Source of the DNA: Parietaria judaica
Taxonomy: Eukaryota; Streptophyta; Magnoliopsida; Rosales; Urticaceae
NCBI GenBank assembly: GCA_954871525.1
Contig: OX940872.1
Coordinates: 27,437,746-27,501,745 of the forward strand
DNA length: 64,000 nucleotides
Direction: 5' to 3'
Both the position numbers and the translations under genes were made by a program. This document shows, piece by piece, positions 31,826 to 44,700 of the stretch; within the stretch, counting starts at the first letter, position 1; each line of letters starts with the position of its first letter. Below the pieces are notes generated by a model. That model was given only the letters and a program-made list of their open reading frames with translations, did no database searches and was not told the origin of the DNA.

Positions 31826-32960
31826 TCATCGACGAAATCTTTTGCATGAAACAATATATATAAAGTTTATTATACTGAATCTGTGGCCGCTCCCTGCGAC
31901 TGAGCCGCACTTGTTGCCCCGGTTTCTAGCATCCTTACACTGTACTTTGCACACGAATTGATCAAGTCTTAGGTTAGGGCACAATTTGCAAACAAAAATC
32001 CTTAATCTGGAAACGATTTTAAGAAAGCCACTACGTACAGAAAAACACACCCAAAGAGTCTCAATAAAACATGTTTGGCTATACAAGAACAAAATAGCTC
32101 CACTCTCTACAATGACTTGCCTTAAAAGTAAAAGAAACAAAATTCTCCTGCAACTGGAAATATCATTTCTATAGAGCGTATTCCAGCTTCTTCCACGATC
32201 CTTAAACAAATACAACCTTTTCCCTTCCAATTCATCTCTAGAAAACAAAAACACATTATTTTGTACGATATAATACCTGAAAACTAACTGAATTCCTAAG
32301 CTACACTATCAAATTCTCAGAATAATATCTCAAATTAGTGAAGTAGAATACATATAATCACCACAGCAGGAACCAAAATATGCAAAAACAAAGCGAAATC
32401 AGTCCGTTTCCGTACCTCGGCTTCCAAGCTCAGAATCTACTCCGCTTGCGTCAATGTGACTCGCTTTCCAATCCGAAATCAAAACCAGACGATCTATCTA
32501 TCGAGATTCCAAACCTTCATCAGATTAAGAAAGCCACTATCTCAGAATGAAGTTGCTGATTACTAAAAATTCAAAAACAACAATGAAAGATGTTGATTAC
32601 CTCTGAGATTCAACGGAAATGAGAATGTCGGAGCGTCGATTGGCGATTCAAGGACGATCAGAGAAGATGAGAGAAGCTCAGAATCGCAGAGAGGAGAGAA
32701 GCTCGAGATTGCAGAGTGAGAAGAATCGCGATTTGCAGAGGAGAGGAGAGCTCGTGGGTTAGGGCTCGAATCAAACGTTGCTAGTGAAAGAGCTCGCGAT
32801 TTGCAGAGCTAGGGCTTGCGATTTGCAGAGTTAGGGCATGAGAGAAGGCTCGAGGGAGAAGGTGCGATTTGCAGAGTTAGGGCATGAAGGAAGGTGCTCG
32901 AGGGAGAAGGTGATTCGAGGAGAAAACGCAGAGGAGAAAGCTCGAGGGTGATTTGAGGGT
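31826..32960 (-). ncRNA. Possible minus-strand transcript without a clear protein
   Basis: On the minus strand, 32950-32630 reads like a plant 5' leader: CT-rich, with CTCTGCAAATCGC and related words repeated five or six times. A GT donor-like CGAG/GTACGG lies at about 32416 and a TTTTCTAG acceptor-like site near 32237. Just after it a 37-codon frame begins MNWKGKGCICLRIVEEAGIR. The longer frame at 31826-32254 overlaps it in another register. I recognise no family. It could be a non-coding or short-peptide transcript, or remains of a gene. Confidence 0.25.
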
Positions 32961-33464
32961 AATTAGGGAAAACAAAGTATAAAATGATTATAATTTAGAT
33001 TATTAAACCTTAAGTACTTTTTTAAATAGTTTGATTTTTATTGAGGCTTTTGCTAATAAGCCCATATATAAATTAGGGATAATAGCGGCATAAGTCCTCA
33101 ATCTTAGGTTAACTGGGGCGGCATAACCCCAACTTCATTTAATAGCGGTATAAATACTAAAAGTTGAATTTTCGTCCATATTTAACTAGCTTCCGTTAGT
33201 TTGCCAGATTCGTGTCCACGTGGCTGCCACATAAGCGACAAGTCACCCAACATTCCTCTCTCCGCCATGTCAGCGCGTCATCAAATATTTGCAAAATATT
33301 AGGCATGGGTAGAATTCGAATATTGCCCTCCCCTATGCGTGACAAAGGACTACCCACCTAGGCTAGCTCAACTTGCGTTATTTGGCGTACACATTAATAT
33401 TTATTTACAAAAAACACGCATAAATAAGTAGCATATTTTATTAATATGCATGAGTTTCTCGACC

Positions 33465-33605
33465 CGGGCTCGGGTTGACTTTATCCGTCGGTCTTGTGTT
33501 GACTCTTTATACCCGAGTTTGCGTTGACTTTTTGGATTGGGCTCGATTGACTTTTTTAGGCCGGTCTCGGGTTGACTTTTTAGGCCGAGTTCGGTTGACT
33601 TTTGT
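33465..33605 (+). repeat. GGGTTGACTTTT minisatellite
   Basis: About five imperfect units of 22-30 bp share (C/G)GGTTGACTTTTT and GGCC(G/A)G. The run is translatable in one frame but has no protein resemblance. Confidence 0.7.
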
Positions 33606-33674
33606 CCATATTATGTATATCAAGAAAGCAATGTTAATTATTATAGTTAAATTATCACGTAAAAAAAATAAAAG

Positions 33675-33870
33675 AAGGGGTGTAAATAAAACCCGAAAAT
33701 GCGGGTTTTAAACCGCATCTGGACCGTAACCGCATTTTAAAAAGACCGGAACCGTATTATCCGGGTTAAACCGGTTCCGGTTTATTAAAAAACCGCATCC
33801 GGATTAAACTCCGGGTCCCAGATTTAGAGAATAAAAACCCCGGAACCCGGACAGTAGGTTACTAAAACCC
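33675..33870 (-). mobile_element. CCGG-rich element, truncated inverted copy
   Basis: Starting AGGGGTGTAAATAAAACCCG, this follows the inverted right end of the element at 19837-20618 for about 195 bp, ending at ACTAAAACCCG. The other end is missing. It is nested in the foldback element. Confidence 0.75.
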
Positions 33871-34196
33871 GATTTAGAGAGGAATGTTGGGCGCCCCAGT
33901 TTACCTAAGGTTGAGGACTTATGCCGCTACTATCCCTATAAACTATAACAAGAAAAATACTTTATTTATATTTACTTTTTTATATAAACAACTTTCAAAT
34001 TTCGCAAACATAAATAAAAATAATTCCTTTCAATTTTATTTTTTTAAATTAAAATATAAATAATAACGACAGATATTTTTCTGTTAATATATTTCAACGA
34101 AAAAATGGTTATTATCCTTTGAAAATAAAAATATCGAATTATTATTATTATTATTATTTAAAGAAATTTCTTAACGTATTATTTGGATTGGATGAT

Positions 34197-34236
34197 TCTT
34201 CTTCTTCTTCTTCTTCTTCTTCTTCTTCTTCTTCAT
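34197..34236 (+). repeat. CTT microsatellite in transporter leader
   Basis: A (CTT)n run lies about 70-110 bp upstream of the INT1-type ATG, within the expected 5' untranslated region. CTT/GA-rich leaders are common in plant genes. Confidence 0.85.
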
Positions 34237-34305
34237 TTCTGTAATGATTTGACCAGAAATCCAGTGACTCCATAGCTTTGCTTCTGGTTCTTCCAAGCTT
34301 TGGCC

Positions 34306-37147
34306 ATGACGATCGGGCAGCCTGGAAGCTCGGGGTATCTGGACTGTCATCCAGAGCGGAAGATTTCGTTCTTCAAGAACCCTTACGTTCTCAACCTCAC
34401 TCTCGTCGCCGGGATCGGCGGTCTTCTCTTTGGCTACGACACTGGTTCCTCTTCTTCTCTCGATATATATATATATACACACACATATATATATATAAAG
34501 CTTTCGGAATGATTCCATTAATTGTCATTTCAATGGCAGAACCAGGACTGAAATTACATGGATTTTTTTTTTCTTTTTCCGTTAAATTAATACTCGATAA
34601 ATTAATAAATTCGATTAATTAGTACTTTTCCGGGGCTCCACAGCCGCGGTTTGCGACTGAAGATTATTAGTTTGAGTGTGCATTAGTTATTCATTAGTTA
34701 ACATATGAGCTTTAGGGAGTAATTGTTTACGCGAAATCCAGCCATTTTTTGGGGCTCTGCTTGGTTAATGCGGGTTGCGAATGCGAAATCTGCAGGCGTC
34801 ATATCGGGGGCGCTTTTGTATATCAAGGATGACTTCGAGGCAGTTAATAGAAGTAGCTTCCTGCAGGTATGTCTTCCTTTTCGAAGTGGCGTGATGTAGG
34901 CGAATCGTTGATCTTCACGAATTAGCTTGACTTGGTTGATTCAGGAAACGATTGTGAGCATGGCGATAGTCGGGGCTATCGTCGGGGCGGCTGCGGGGGG
35001 GTGGATCAACGATGTGTACGGGCGTAAGAAGGCCACTATGCTTGCCGACATTGTGTTCGCTCTTGGGTCGGTGGTAATGGCCGCTGCGCCTGATCCGTAT
35101 GTTCTCATATTGGGACGCCTTCTTGTTGGTCTGGGTGTCGGTGTTGCGTCGGTCACTGCTCCCGTCTACATTGCGGAAGCCTCACCTTCGGAAATACGGG
35201 GAGGCCTAGTCAGCACAAACGTTCTCATGATAACCGGTGGACAGTTTCTTTCCTACCTTGTTAATCTTGCTTTTACTGAGGTAGACTTATTCTAATTTTC
35301 CGTTCCTAACGTCACTTCGGGAAAAAATATATACTTTTGTAATGAAAATGTGAATGTAATCTAAAGCTTATTATTTCTGGAAGGCAACTAAAAAGGGTTT
35401 ACATGTGTTCTATCTTGCGGAATGGACCCGTTTTCATTGTTTTATAAAGCTATCCTCCGTTGTTCATGTTAATGTCTATTTTGCAGGTTCCGGGAACATG
35501 GCGATGGATGCTTGGAGCTGCAGGCGTACCAGCTGTGGTCCAGTTCTCTCTCATGCTCTTTCTGCCAGAGTCTCCACGATGGCTTTTCATGAAGGTAACA
35601 CAGTTTCATACTCGGTAATTGAACACTTGTTGGGGTTTCCTTATTCTTAGATTTGAAATTTGAACCGCAGGACAGGAAAGAAGAGGCGATTGCCGTGCTT
35701 TCAAAGATTTATGACTTTCCTCGTTTAGAGGACGAAATCGATCACATGTCCTCCCAGTTAGAGGAAGAACGACAGAAGAAAAGAGGTGTTAGCTACTGGG
35801 ATGTATTTAAGAGAAAGGAAATCCGACTTGCATTTCTTGCCGGTGCCGGACTTCAGGTAACATCTTGCTCTTTTAACGTCGTGATATCCCGAAAATTAAT
35901 TAATGCTAATCAATATTTTATTTCTTCTCACGAGTAGCAAAGCCTACTTGCACGGACATACCATTAGTAGTGTTACGTATTCTTAACATGGTGTTCGGAA
36001 TTGGTGTAGTGATGACATCACTTAGTTTGTTTAAAGAGAGAGGGCTTTTCTGGAATTTGGATTGAACAAAATTGGAAGCAAGATTGCTTCCCTTTTATGC
36101 AGTGGCTTACTCTGAACATCTTGATCGTTTCAACTTAATGTTTTGTTCGTATCGAGAAGTTATGCAAAGAACTAACCGTTCTTCTCGGAAAGTTACCTGG
36201 AACTCGTTTTGTGATGAAACTTGTCACTTACAAGATCAATTTGTTCGTTTAAATTTATACAAAGCTTGCTATAAACATCCTCTCTTCCTTTAAAGCATGT
36301 AACATCTTCTTATGCGTTTGTTTATAGTAAATTCGTAATGAAGAGAAAGGGGATTCATCATCTTTGTGAATTCTCATGGTCCATTTTTGTCTTGGATCAC
36401 ATGTGCCCTATCATATTCCTCAGTCGTACTTTGGCGTTTCTTCTCGAGAAGTTACACGAAGAACGAATGTTCTATGATTCCGGAACTTGGTTTCACCTCT
36501 GTTGACATAACTTTTTTTACTAATGTCAGGCGTTCCAACAATTCACGGGCATCAACACGGTGATGTACTACAGCCCAACCATAGTTCAGATGGCCGGCTT
36601 CAAATCCAACCAGCTCGCCCTCCTGCTCTCCCTCATCGTGGCAGCGATGAACGCCGCAGGAACGGTCCTGGGGATCTTCCTCATCGACCGCTCGGGCCGG
36701 AGGAAGCTGGCCTTGTGGAGCCTAGCAGGCGTGACTCTCTCCCTCGTAGCCCTTGCCGGTGCCTTCCTCGGTGCGGGCGGGTGGGTGGCAGTGGCAGGGC
36801 TGGCGTCCTACATCGCATTCTTCTCGCCAGGGATGGGGCCCGTACCTTGGACGGTCAACTCCGAGATCTACCCAGAGGTGTACCGCGGAATGTGCGGGGG
36901 CATGTCCGCCACCGTCAATTGGGTGTCGAACCTCATCGTGGCGCAGACGTTCCTCTCCCTGGCCGAGGCCGCCGGGACGGCCACCACTTTCCTCATCCTC
37001 GCTGGCGTGGCGGTGGTTGCATTTGCGTTTGTGGCAGTGTTCGTGCCGGAGACGAAGGGGTTGACTTTCGAGGAGGTGGAGAGTCTTTGGAAGGAGAGGG
37101 CTTGGGGGAGCGGTTTAACCACTCGGAGCCTGCTTGAGAGGGGATAA
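34306..37147 (+). CDS. INT1: INT1-type inositol transporter (MFS sugar-porter family)
   Basis: Six exons (34306-34444, 34796-34866, 34945-35280, 35487-35594, 35671-35856, 36530-37147) join in frame for 485 residues with GT-AG junctions. The product follows Arabidopsis INT1 closely: GSSGYLD near the start, [20 protein letters not shown] in helix 1, [14 protein letters not shown], the PESPRWLF loop, [20 protein letters not shown], and [12 protein letters not shown] after helix 12. INT1 is the tonoplast myo-inositol/H+ symporter that exports inositol from the vacuole. The C-terminus keeps a SLLERG dileucine, the type of signal reported for INT1 tonoplast sorting. It is shorter than AtINT1 (about 509), mainly in the loop before [12 protein letters not shown] and at the C-terminus. 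The ATG at 34306 aligns with the family start. Confidence 0.93.
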
Positions 37148-37196
37148 TAGTCAATCACCTTGGACTTGAATTTCTCATTGATGTGTAGTGTGTACA

Positions 37197-37198
<2 letters not shown>

Positions 37199-37276
<78 letters not shown>
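37199..37276 (+). repeat. ATT microsatellite after INT1
   Basis: About 26 ATT units begin roughly 50 bp after the stop codon, probably within the 3' untranslated region. Confidence 0.95.
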
Positions 37277-37277
<1 letters not shown>

Positions 37278-38063
37278 TTGTATTTTATTTATATTGCTAC
37301 AAAACTGAAGTTGAGGTCAAATTATTGGAAGCACAAAAAAACCAAGAAAATTCAAGAATAAATAACACATTTAGTTTCATTCTAAAATTGAGCTATGTTC
37401 TAAACAGTGTTCGGACGATTGCCGAAAACCCCGGGGGCCGAACTGGAGTTTTGAATTCACCAATACACTATCTTAAGAAACCCGAACCTTTTATCAAAAA
37501 GCAATCGCCGAAAGCTATATGCAGTGCGGTTTTTTTTATCGGTTATCGAGCGTTTTTTCCTTGGTTCTAATGTTCTAAGAGTTCATGTTAGGATTTTTTT
37601 TTTTCAAAAGTAGATCGAGTTAGGGCAGCAACTGGGTCCAATACCTTTTTTTTTTCACTACGTACCCGGAACCAAAACCGCATCTGTATTGGGCTTTTTG
37701 GACCCAAAACCGGTATTGGCTCTATAATCCGGTTACGGGTCCGACCCGGAAATACAAATTTTAAAATATAATAAAATTCAATAAACAAAAATTAATTAAT
37801 TAAATCCATAGAGTCGACTTTGGAGGCTAGGTTTAATGAAATGAAAACCTAACTGGCTAATTTAATGAAGAAGAAAAAAGAGAAAAATGGATGTAAAATT
37901 AATAAAAAATAAAAAGTGTATTTTTATTATACTATATATATATATAGGTCCAAAAAATAGGGTGAAAATGGTTTTTAAAGTGTTGGACCCATACCCGGAA
38001 TCAGAATCCGAGTACTAACTGGATCCGATTATTTCAATCCGGATACAAAAATGGTCCGCAGTA
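37277..38063. other. Intergenic with CCGG-rich fragment
   Basis: Positions 37660-38050 contain CCGG/CCCGGAA words like the 19837 transposon family. No gene is seen. Confidence 0.4.
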
Positions 38064-38071
38064 GTCTACAC

Positions 38072-38908
38072 CAAGGTGTTAATTTCCGATTGCCGAAGCC
38101 GTTTTGCAATTTCTAGTATACGGCATTCTGCTTGTCGATGGGCAAATCCGAAAAAAAAAAAAAAAAAAAAAAAAGGTCATGCCGCATGCTAAAAATACCG
38201 CATAAATTTTATGGACATACCGCATGCTAAAAATACCGCATAAATTTTATGGACATACCGCATGCCGATGGGGTTTTCAACGAAAATTTTGAAAAATATT
38301 TTTTAGTATTTAAGCAAAACTTTTATATAAGTTCAAAATTACATTTGTTATAATAATTAACTAACTTAGTAACTAATTCATCAACAATTCAACTAAATAA
38401 GTAAGTAAATAATGAAGGTTAAACACTAAACTAAATAAGTAACTAACTAATTAATGAATAATTAACTAACATAACAACCAATTAATCAACAATTCAAAAA
38501 TAAGATTCAAGGTAATCAACAATTATTTGGAAAATCTGCATTATAAGGATTGAATTCACAGGATCTAGAAGATAACAATTGCATTAACACTAAAACACAA
38601 TAATTATCTCCTAAGATTAACCCAAAAATACAGGTTTAACAAAAAATCCGAACCAAACCTTGAAAAAAAGCCTAAATAAAAAATCTTAAAAAATTAGCAT
38701 AGCATGATAGGGTTTCCATCAACTTTTTGCGGCAAATGAGAAAAATTGGCTATACATAGTCGGATTTCCATGAAAAAATTGCGAAATTGGGCATTCCAGC
38801 GACATGTGAAAAAACGACAGCGGCACTCGAGGGATTTCGTACCGCATTTCCTCGACATTGGGCACGTTGTCGACATGCCGACCGACTTTCCCAAAATTTT
38901 ACATTATA
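38072..38908. mobile_element. Non-autonomous hAT-type element, CAAGGTTTTAAA family
   Basis: It is flanked by a perfect 8-bp duplication GTCTACAC (38064-38071 and 38909-38916). The left end CAAGGTGTTAATTTCCG aligns with the copy at 3119, including the GATTGCCGAAGCCG that follows. The right end is more diverged. A 46-bp unit (ATACCGCATAAATTTTATGG inside it) is duplicated at about 38183-38270. There is no coding sequence. Confidence 0.75.
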
Positions 38909-39022
38909 GTCTACACAACCATACACTGTGGACACACCACAACTTGCCCTCTTTTGAGGCATATGGTTCAAAAAGCCATAACAACCATTGTCGTTTTCCT
39001 AAAAACTGAGGTATGTCGCTGG

Positions 39023-39946
39023 CAGTGGCGGATCCAGGAATTCTGGATAGGGGGGGCCGAAAAAATTTCAATGACAAATAAATATATAATTTTTTACATT
39101 ACATTTTACATCTATTGTTATCATAGCTTTCTAGCTTTGTATATGCATATATATGATATATATAGTTATATATAAATAAATTATTTGTCGTTTTCATTTG
39201 TTTTTATTTCATCCAATGCTTAAAATTTTGCAAGTCGAAATTTGACCAAATTTTTTATTTTACGTAGTTTTATCTATAAACATTATATGAATTATTAATA
39301 TACTTTACAATGAATATATAAAAAATTTATTAGATATTAATGTCCTTGTTAATATATTGAATACATGAACATAGTATACTAGGCAGCTAGTGTAGTAAGT
39401 TTAAAATATTAGGGTAATTCTGTAAATTAAAAGACTACAAGTAAAAAGTTGTTGGAGTAATAATGTAAAAAGTAAAAAATAAAAGGATTATTTTAAAAAA
39501 TGCCCGTTTTGTATCAAAGATTTAAGAAAAATGGCCACTGTGTGTATTTTTTACTCTCACGCATGGGCATTTTTCTTAAACCTTTGACACGTAATGAACA
39601 TTTCTCACAATTTCTAAAAAAAATAGTAATAAAGGTTATGTCTTTTTTGTAATAATGTCAAGGTTAAAGGATAAAATTGTAATTTCCTTATTAAGTCTTC
39701 TTCCTCGTCTTTCTGAGAGAGATTATCGTCTTCATTGCCAAAGAACACGGGCACAGCTCGGCCTCGACGTCAATGGCGGATGCGTGTTAAGCTTATGAAA
39801 ACGCAAAAAAATGGAGGGAGGGCCGCAAGGTTAAGTTGAGAGTAATATAGTGTCGCCAAAGCGGACCGGTTGGTCGAACACCATTAACGTCGGAAAAGCA
39901 AGGGGGGGCCACGGCCACGTTAAGCTTGGCCGTGGATCCGCCACCG
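39023..39946. mobile_element. Non-autonomous hAT-like element, CAGTGGCGGATCC ends
   Basis: The left end is CAGTGGCGGATCC; the inverted right end is CGGTGGCGGATCC. It is flanked by a perfect 8-bp duplication GTCGCTGG (39015-39022, 39947-39954). Inside, 39495-39605 holds a small inverted repeat around GGGCATTTTTCTTAAA. There is no transposase. Confidence 0.85.
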
Positions 39947-40421
39947 GTCGCTGGCATGCATCTGAAAAGCCGCAAACCGATTTGTACCATAAGAGTACGA
40001 TATGTAGCTCAAAAACCGATAAAATTAAACTTTTTATGCGAGACGCCACTAGCGCCTCTATCCCTTCGCCCCGCACCCGATCCAGAGCCAGTGTTGTCAC
40101 TAGCGAAGGGGCAAGAGTGAAAGATAGCATACTCTCGCTACCCACTCACTTCACTTCCAAATTATAATCTTTAATTTTCGTAAAAATTATAATTGTAACG
40201 TTATATTAATAATAAATTATAAGTATAATTTATATATATATAAAAATTTACTACTATAATCTATAAATATACAATATAAATATTAATAATTTAAAAATAT
40301 TCATTATTCGTCGGCAAGTGTTTTAAAAAACCTATCGATAAATCAGTTACTAAAATGTGTTTTAATAAAATAAAATTTACAATATTCAATTGGTATGGAT
40401 ACTTAAAAGCCTTGTTCCAAG

Positions 40422-40605
40422 CAAGGTTTTAAATACCGCTTGCCGATATCGTTTTGTACTTTTTGTTTTACAGATATATCGCTTGTCGATGGATATCTCG
40501 ATAGGTAAGTCGATGTGTATGTCGATGAATATATCGTTTCGCATATCGTGGATTTTTTTTTTTAAGTAGGCATAACGATAGATATTCAAAAAATTTAATA
40601 ACTTT
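40422..40605. mobile_element. Short CAAGGTTTTAAA-family element
   Basis: It starts CAAGGTTTTAAATACCGCTT and shares GGATATCTCGATAGGTAAGT-type words with the copy at 41567. The flanking 8-mers GTTCCAAG and GGTCGAAG agree at 6 of 8, so the target duplication has decayed or the boundary is off by a base. Confidence 0.65.
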
Positions 40606-41558
40606 GGTCGAAGTAATAAATTGGAGCACAATCATGAATTATTCCTGTGTGAAATATGGTGAGTGTTGTAATTATTGGATGAAAGAGACGGCCACGTGGG
40701 TTGTTGGGCGTGATTGTCTTATTAGATTTTCTAGACCCCAATGCCAGCCTGGCATTGTATGGCCATCCATACATTGCAGTTGTGGACTGTATGTTGACAT
40801 ATAAAGTGATTCTGCTATTTTGTGGACAAGAGGCCAAAATCAAAGGCTCATAGCTAGGGATCACATGGATTTGGTTATATAGCTCAACTTGGTTATCATT
40901 TCAAGCCCAATTAATCATGGTAAATAAAAAAAACAAGTTGGGTGTTGAAACTTGAAAAGACTAGTGAGTGGACTTTGACTGCATGCCCGATTTCAATCTT
41001 TGAAATTTTCATAGGATTTCATTTAAAAAAAAATACGAGTTTAACTCTTGGAGTCTCTCAAACGAGTACGGTTTTAGAGGAAATAGCACTCCAAATCAAA
41101 TTATCAATGACTGACAAAAGTCAAACAAGTGTCCCGGGGTCGAGACTCTTTCGTTACAACATGAGTCATGCAAAAGACTCACTACTTTGGGGAACAGACT
41201 CTAGGCAAACGATATTTTCTCTATATTTCATCTGGAGTTTAGTTAAACTATATGCGACTTCATTACATCGATCTCAGGTTGAAGGAGAAAAGTACATACT
41301 CATTTTGAGTAGCTATACAATGTATATCAGAGATAATAGAGCATAAATAAAAAAGAAGAATATACATACTGTATAGAGTATTAATAACCTATAAACAATC
41401 CGATTAAAAGCGAATTTTCAACCAACCATGGTCATACGCCATTCAACCCTACGACGAATAGCAGAAGTCTTCGCAAGTTGGGAAGACAACCCGTGCCTAT
41501 GGAAATTAATTCTTGACGCAAGAACCCGTTATACATGATTATGAGTCACTAAGCCAAT
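40606..41558. other. Intergenic, no recognised gene
   Basis: The longest frame (40942-41346, plus) has no family resemblance. No repeat is obvious. Confidence 0.35.
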
Positions 41559-41566
41559 ACCATAAC

Positions 41567-41752
41567 CAATGTTTTAAGTACCGCTTGCCGATGTCGTTTC
41601 GCACTTTTCATTTTACGGATATATTGCTTGTCGATGGGTACCTCGATAGGTAAATCGATGGGTATGCCGATGGATATATCGTTTTTCGCATATCCTCGAA
41701 AAAAGATTTTCGATGAGCATGCCGATGGATATTCGAAAAATTTAATACCTTG
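41567..41752. mobile_element. Short CAAGGTTTTAAA-family element with perfect target duplication
   Basis: This 186-bp element opens CAATGTTTTAAGTACCGCTT and closes with the complement of CAAGGTATTAAATTTTTCG. It is flanked by ACCATAAC on both sides (41559-41566, 41753-41760). It has no coding capacity. Confidence 0.8.
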
Positions 41753-41760
41753 ACCATAAC

Positions 41761-44700
41761 TATGCCACGACCATCAATCGCGGGGTCGACCAATGATGTC
41801 AACCCTGCCGATCTCAGTGGGCTTCCAGGCCAAAACAGTTAGGTTGTTATCCTTCTTTCGATTCTTAGAGATAACTAAGTGCCCCTTCGACGATTTCAAG
41901 TTGAGTCTTCGATTTATTTATGTTAAGTCAGTTTTTCATTCACTACATTATTTCTATTATTACATATTCGTCGTTAAAGAATAAAATATAATAGAGACTC
42001 AATTGGGCTGAAGGTGGTGAGTACCGAAGCGATGAGGAACAAATGATCAATTCTTGTTTCAAATAGATCAATAATACAACTTAAACCAGCTAAATTCTAA
42101 ATTTTTCGAATACATTTATAGCCTAAAAAACAATGCCCATCCGTCTCATGCTCAAGGTGAGAAAGAGGACACCTCGTGTCAATCTAAATTCCGCGGCAAA
42201 AGAGGATAGTACGGGTGGGAAGAACCTTTTTACAAATCCTTCACAAGTGAACTTTAACTCTCGGAGGGGCCGTAATCTTCCAAATCTTAATCCACGATGT
42301 CATTCAGATGTCGGATGAAGATGTTGATCCGAAGACATACATCGAAAAATAAATATTGGAAAATAAAAGATATAATACTTTATGATCAAAGTACTCAGTT
42401 TATTAAATTATTGTAGCCATATTTACGAATATATTACACATATTTAATATTTCATGGCAGGTGGGAACGAGACTTAAATAAGAGAATTAAATTTATTTGA
42501 TTTGGTTGCCACTAAAGAATATGTCTCAAGTATATACCAATCCCAGGATGATATTTGCTGACAATAGTCATAGTCATCAAATAATTTAATTGACGAAGAC
42601 AAGTTGGTGAGTATATTAATAATTCTAAACACTCAATAATTTGTAAATATGATGATTATATAAGTGCCAGATCCTAAAAATATTCCCAAATATTTTAATC
42701 ATTTTGATCCACTCATACTTGTATAAGATATTTATTTGATGCTCAAAACATTAAGTTTGGGATTAAATTTGGTAGTTGTTATTATCAATAAATTCATGAT
42801 TCAACTAGTGAAGGGGTTTCAAGGATTATTTCATCTTCATCTTATAGAAGACCGGGGAATCTTTTAAAACTGTTTTTGACTTAGAGAAACAACTATGTAG
42901 GAATGAACAATAAACCATTACCCTTGTAGCGATTAGGTCCGGTCCGTTTTTCGGGAATTGTATGTTATGATTTCACCAAATTCATGAGCACCAATTAGCA
43001 GGGAGTGGTGCTTTGCCTCGTCCGCCATGTTGCAAAGAAATAGCGTGAACCTACTTGGCGACATTAGGGTTTAGCATTTTTTTTGCTCGGGAGAGGCCAA
43101 AACATCGATCTCTGTAGAAAGGGTGGTCGTATTTTGGCCTCTTTGTGAGATTCGTCATGTTTAACTAAGACTTCTTACAACTCTAACATATACAGGCTAA
43201 TCTTGATTTACCATATTGAGTTTTGAGTGATTAGCACAATTAGTAATAAAACTCATATGGGCCTCTTCTACTAGTCGCGGGGCATTAAAACTTAACAATC
43301 TCCTACTTGAACTAAAACGGCTTCATTTGAAATCTCATTTAGATTTTGAACAAAAATTTCGTAACAACTAATTCGTATGACCTTAAACTCATAGCGACGT
43401 AATATTCTGTATTATTTGCAATAAATTGAATTTACAAACAAGAATACCATGTTACGGTATCAATTTGTTGATAAAATACTTGAATTTTAATGTAACATAT
43501 TATTTTCATCTTTGATATCATATAAATTACTTAACCCATGGACTTGCACTATTTGTGTAGTCAATTATTTTATTTGAGAAGACATTGAACAGCAAACAAC
43601 TTTGATATTTTATCAAATTATTTGAGCATGGACTTGCAATTTATATCTCATATCACTGACAACACTTTTTATATAGACAATAATATAATATATTTTTAAA
43701 TGCATTATAAATATCACCATTCTTTACATTTCTCGACTAAGGAGTGTTAAATACTATCACTAATATGAAATCCTTGATATGGTATTTTGATTAGAACTAA
43801 AAATTGCACAAGATAATTACATTTTACAAACAATGAACAATGCTTTCAAATTTTGAATACATGCTCAATTTTATTAAAACAATTTTTTTTCCTATTTAAA
43901 ATAAAAAATACTTTATAAAACAATGTATTTTCTCGAAGATGTCGGTGACTATTATCGGAGTTCGATCGGAATTTGTTAAGCATAAGATATGTTAGGTCGA
44001 TTATAGAACATCACATACTTCAGTTTAAGTATTATATCATACGCCCGATGGGTGGACGAGTTGGGCGACCGCTCAAGGCCTCCAATATTTAAAGGCCTCA
44101 TATATTATATAACTTCAGCATTAAAAAAAAAAAACTGAATTAGAAGAAAACTTATAAGACGAAAGAGGCCTCGTCTTTGGTGTTGTGAGTGATGCAACTT
44201 AAATAATCAAGAATAAGAACATGTTTATTAGAAAAATCAAGAAAAAAAAAACATATTGTGTAGAAGATTGATAAATATTTGTATTTAAACATATTATGTA
44301 TTATAAAATATATTATTACTAAGAAAGTGAAAAATAATTCGTTTCATTTGACGATTCTGAAAATGACTAAAGTTATCTCATAGCAATCGAAATTTCTTAA
44401 GCATATGATACGTCGGGTCGATTATAGAACATCACATACTTCAATTTAAGTATGATATCATGTACTTAATGAAGTTTATATTATTACATGAATTCGTGCA
44501 ATTTAACTCGAATGAAAATTCTTCAATCTACATGATACATTAATGAAAAGACCATGAACGGTTTCATTATTGCTTGTCTTTTTTCTCGTATAAAGGTAGA
44601 GCTAAAACAAGACCCACATGTATTGTGAACCACCCACCATGACAAAAAGGCAATAATACCCCATGTTTCTCATATGATCACTTTCCCCCAACACAAAATC

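Larger units (their letters stand above)
33075..33937. mobile_element. Foldback MITE, second copy, right arm mostly lost
   Basis: It starts AGGGATAATAGCGGCATAAG and ends with the complement of nearly the same sequence (ACTTATGCCGCTACTATCCCT is the last 21 bp). The left arm runs to about 33290 and follows the copy at 8653, but only about 60 bp of the right arm remain. The interior contains a short tandem repeat and a CCGG-rich element fragment. Confidence 0.75.

Noticed and set aside
36523..37158. Overlapping frames in the last INT1 exon
   Set aside because: They are GC-rich shadow frames; the INT1 frame explains the conservation.
37160..37570. Tyrosine-rich 136-residue frame
   Set aside because: It is a translation of the ATT microsatellite and its flank.
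40942..41346. 134-residue plus-strand frame
   Set aside because: No recognisable motif; base composition matches the intergenic DNA, and there is no promoter or splice context.
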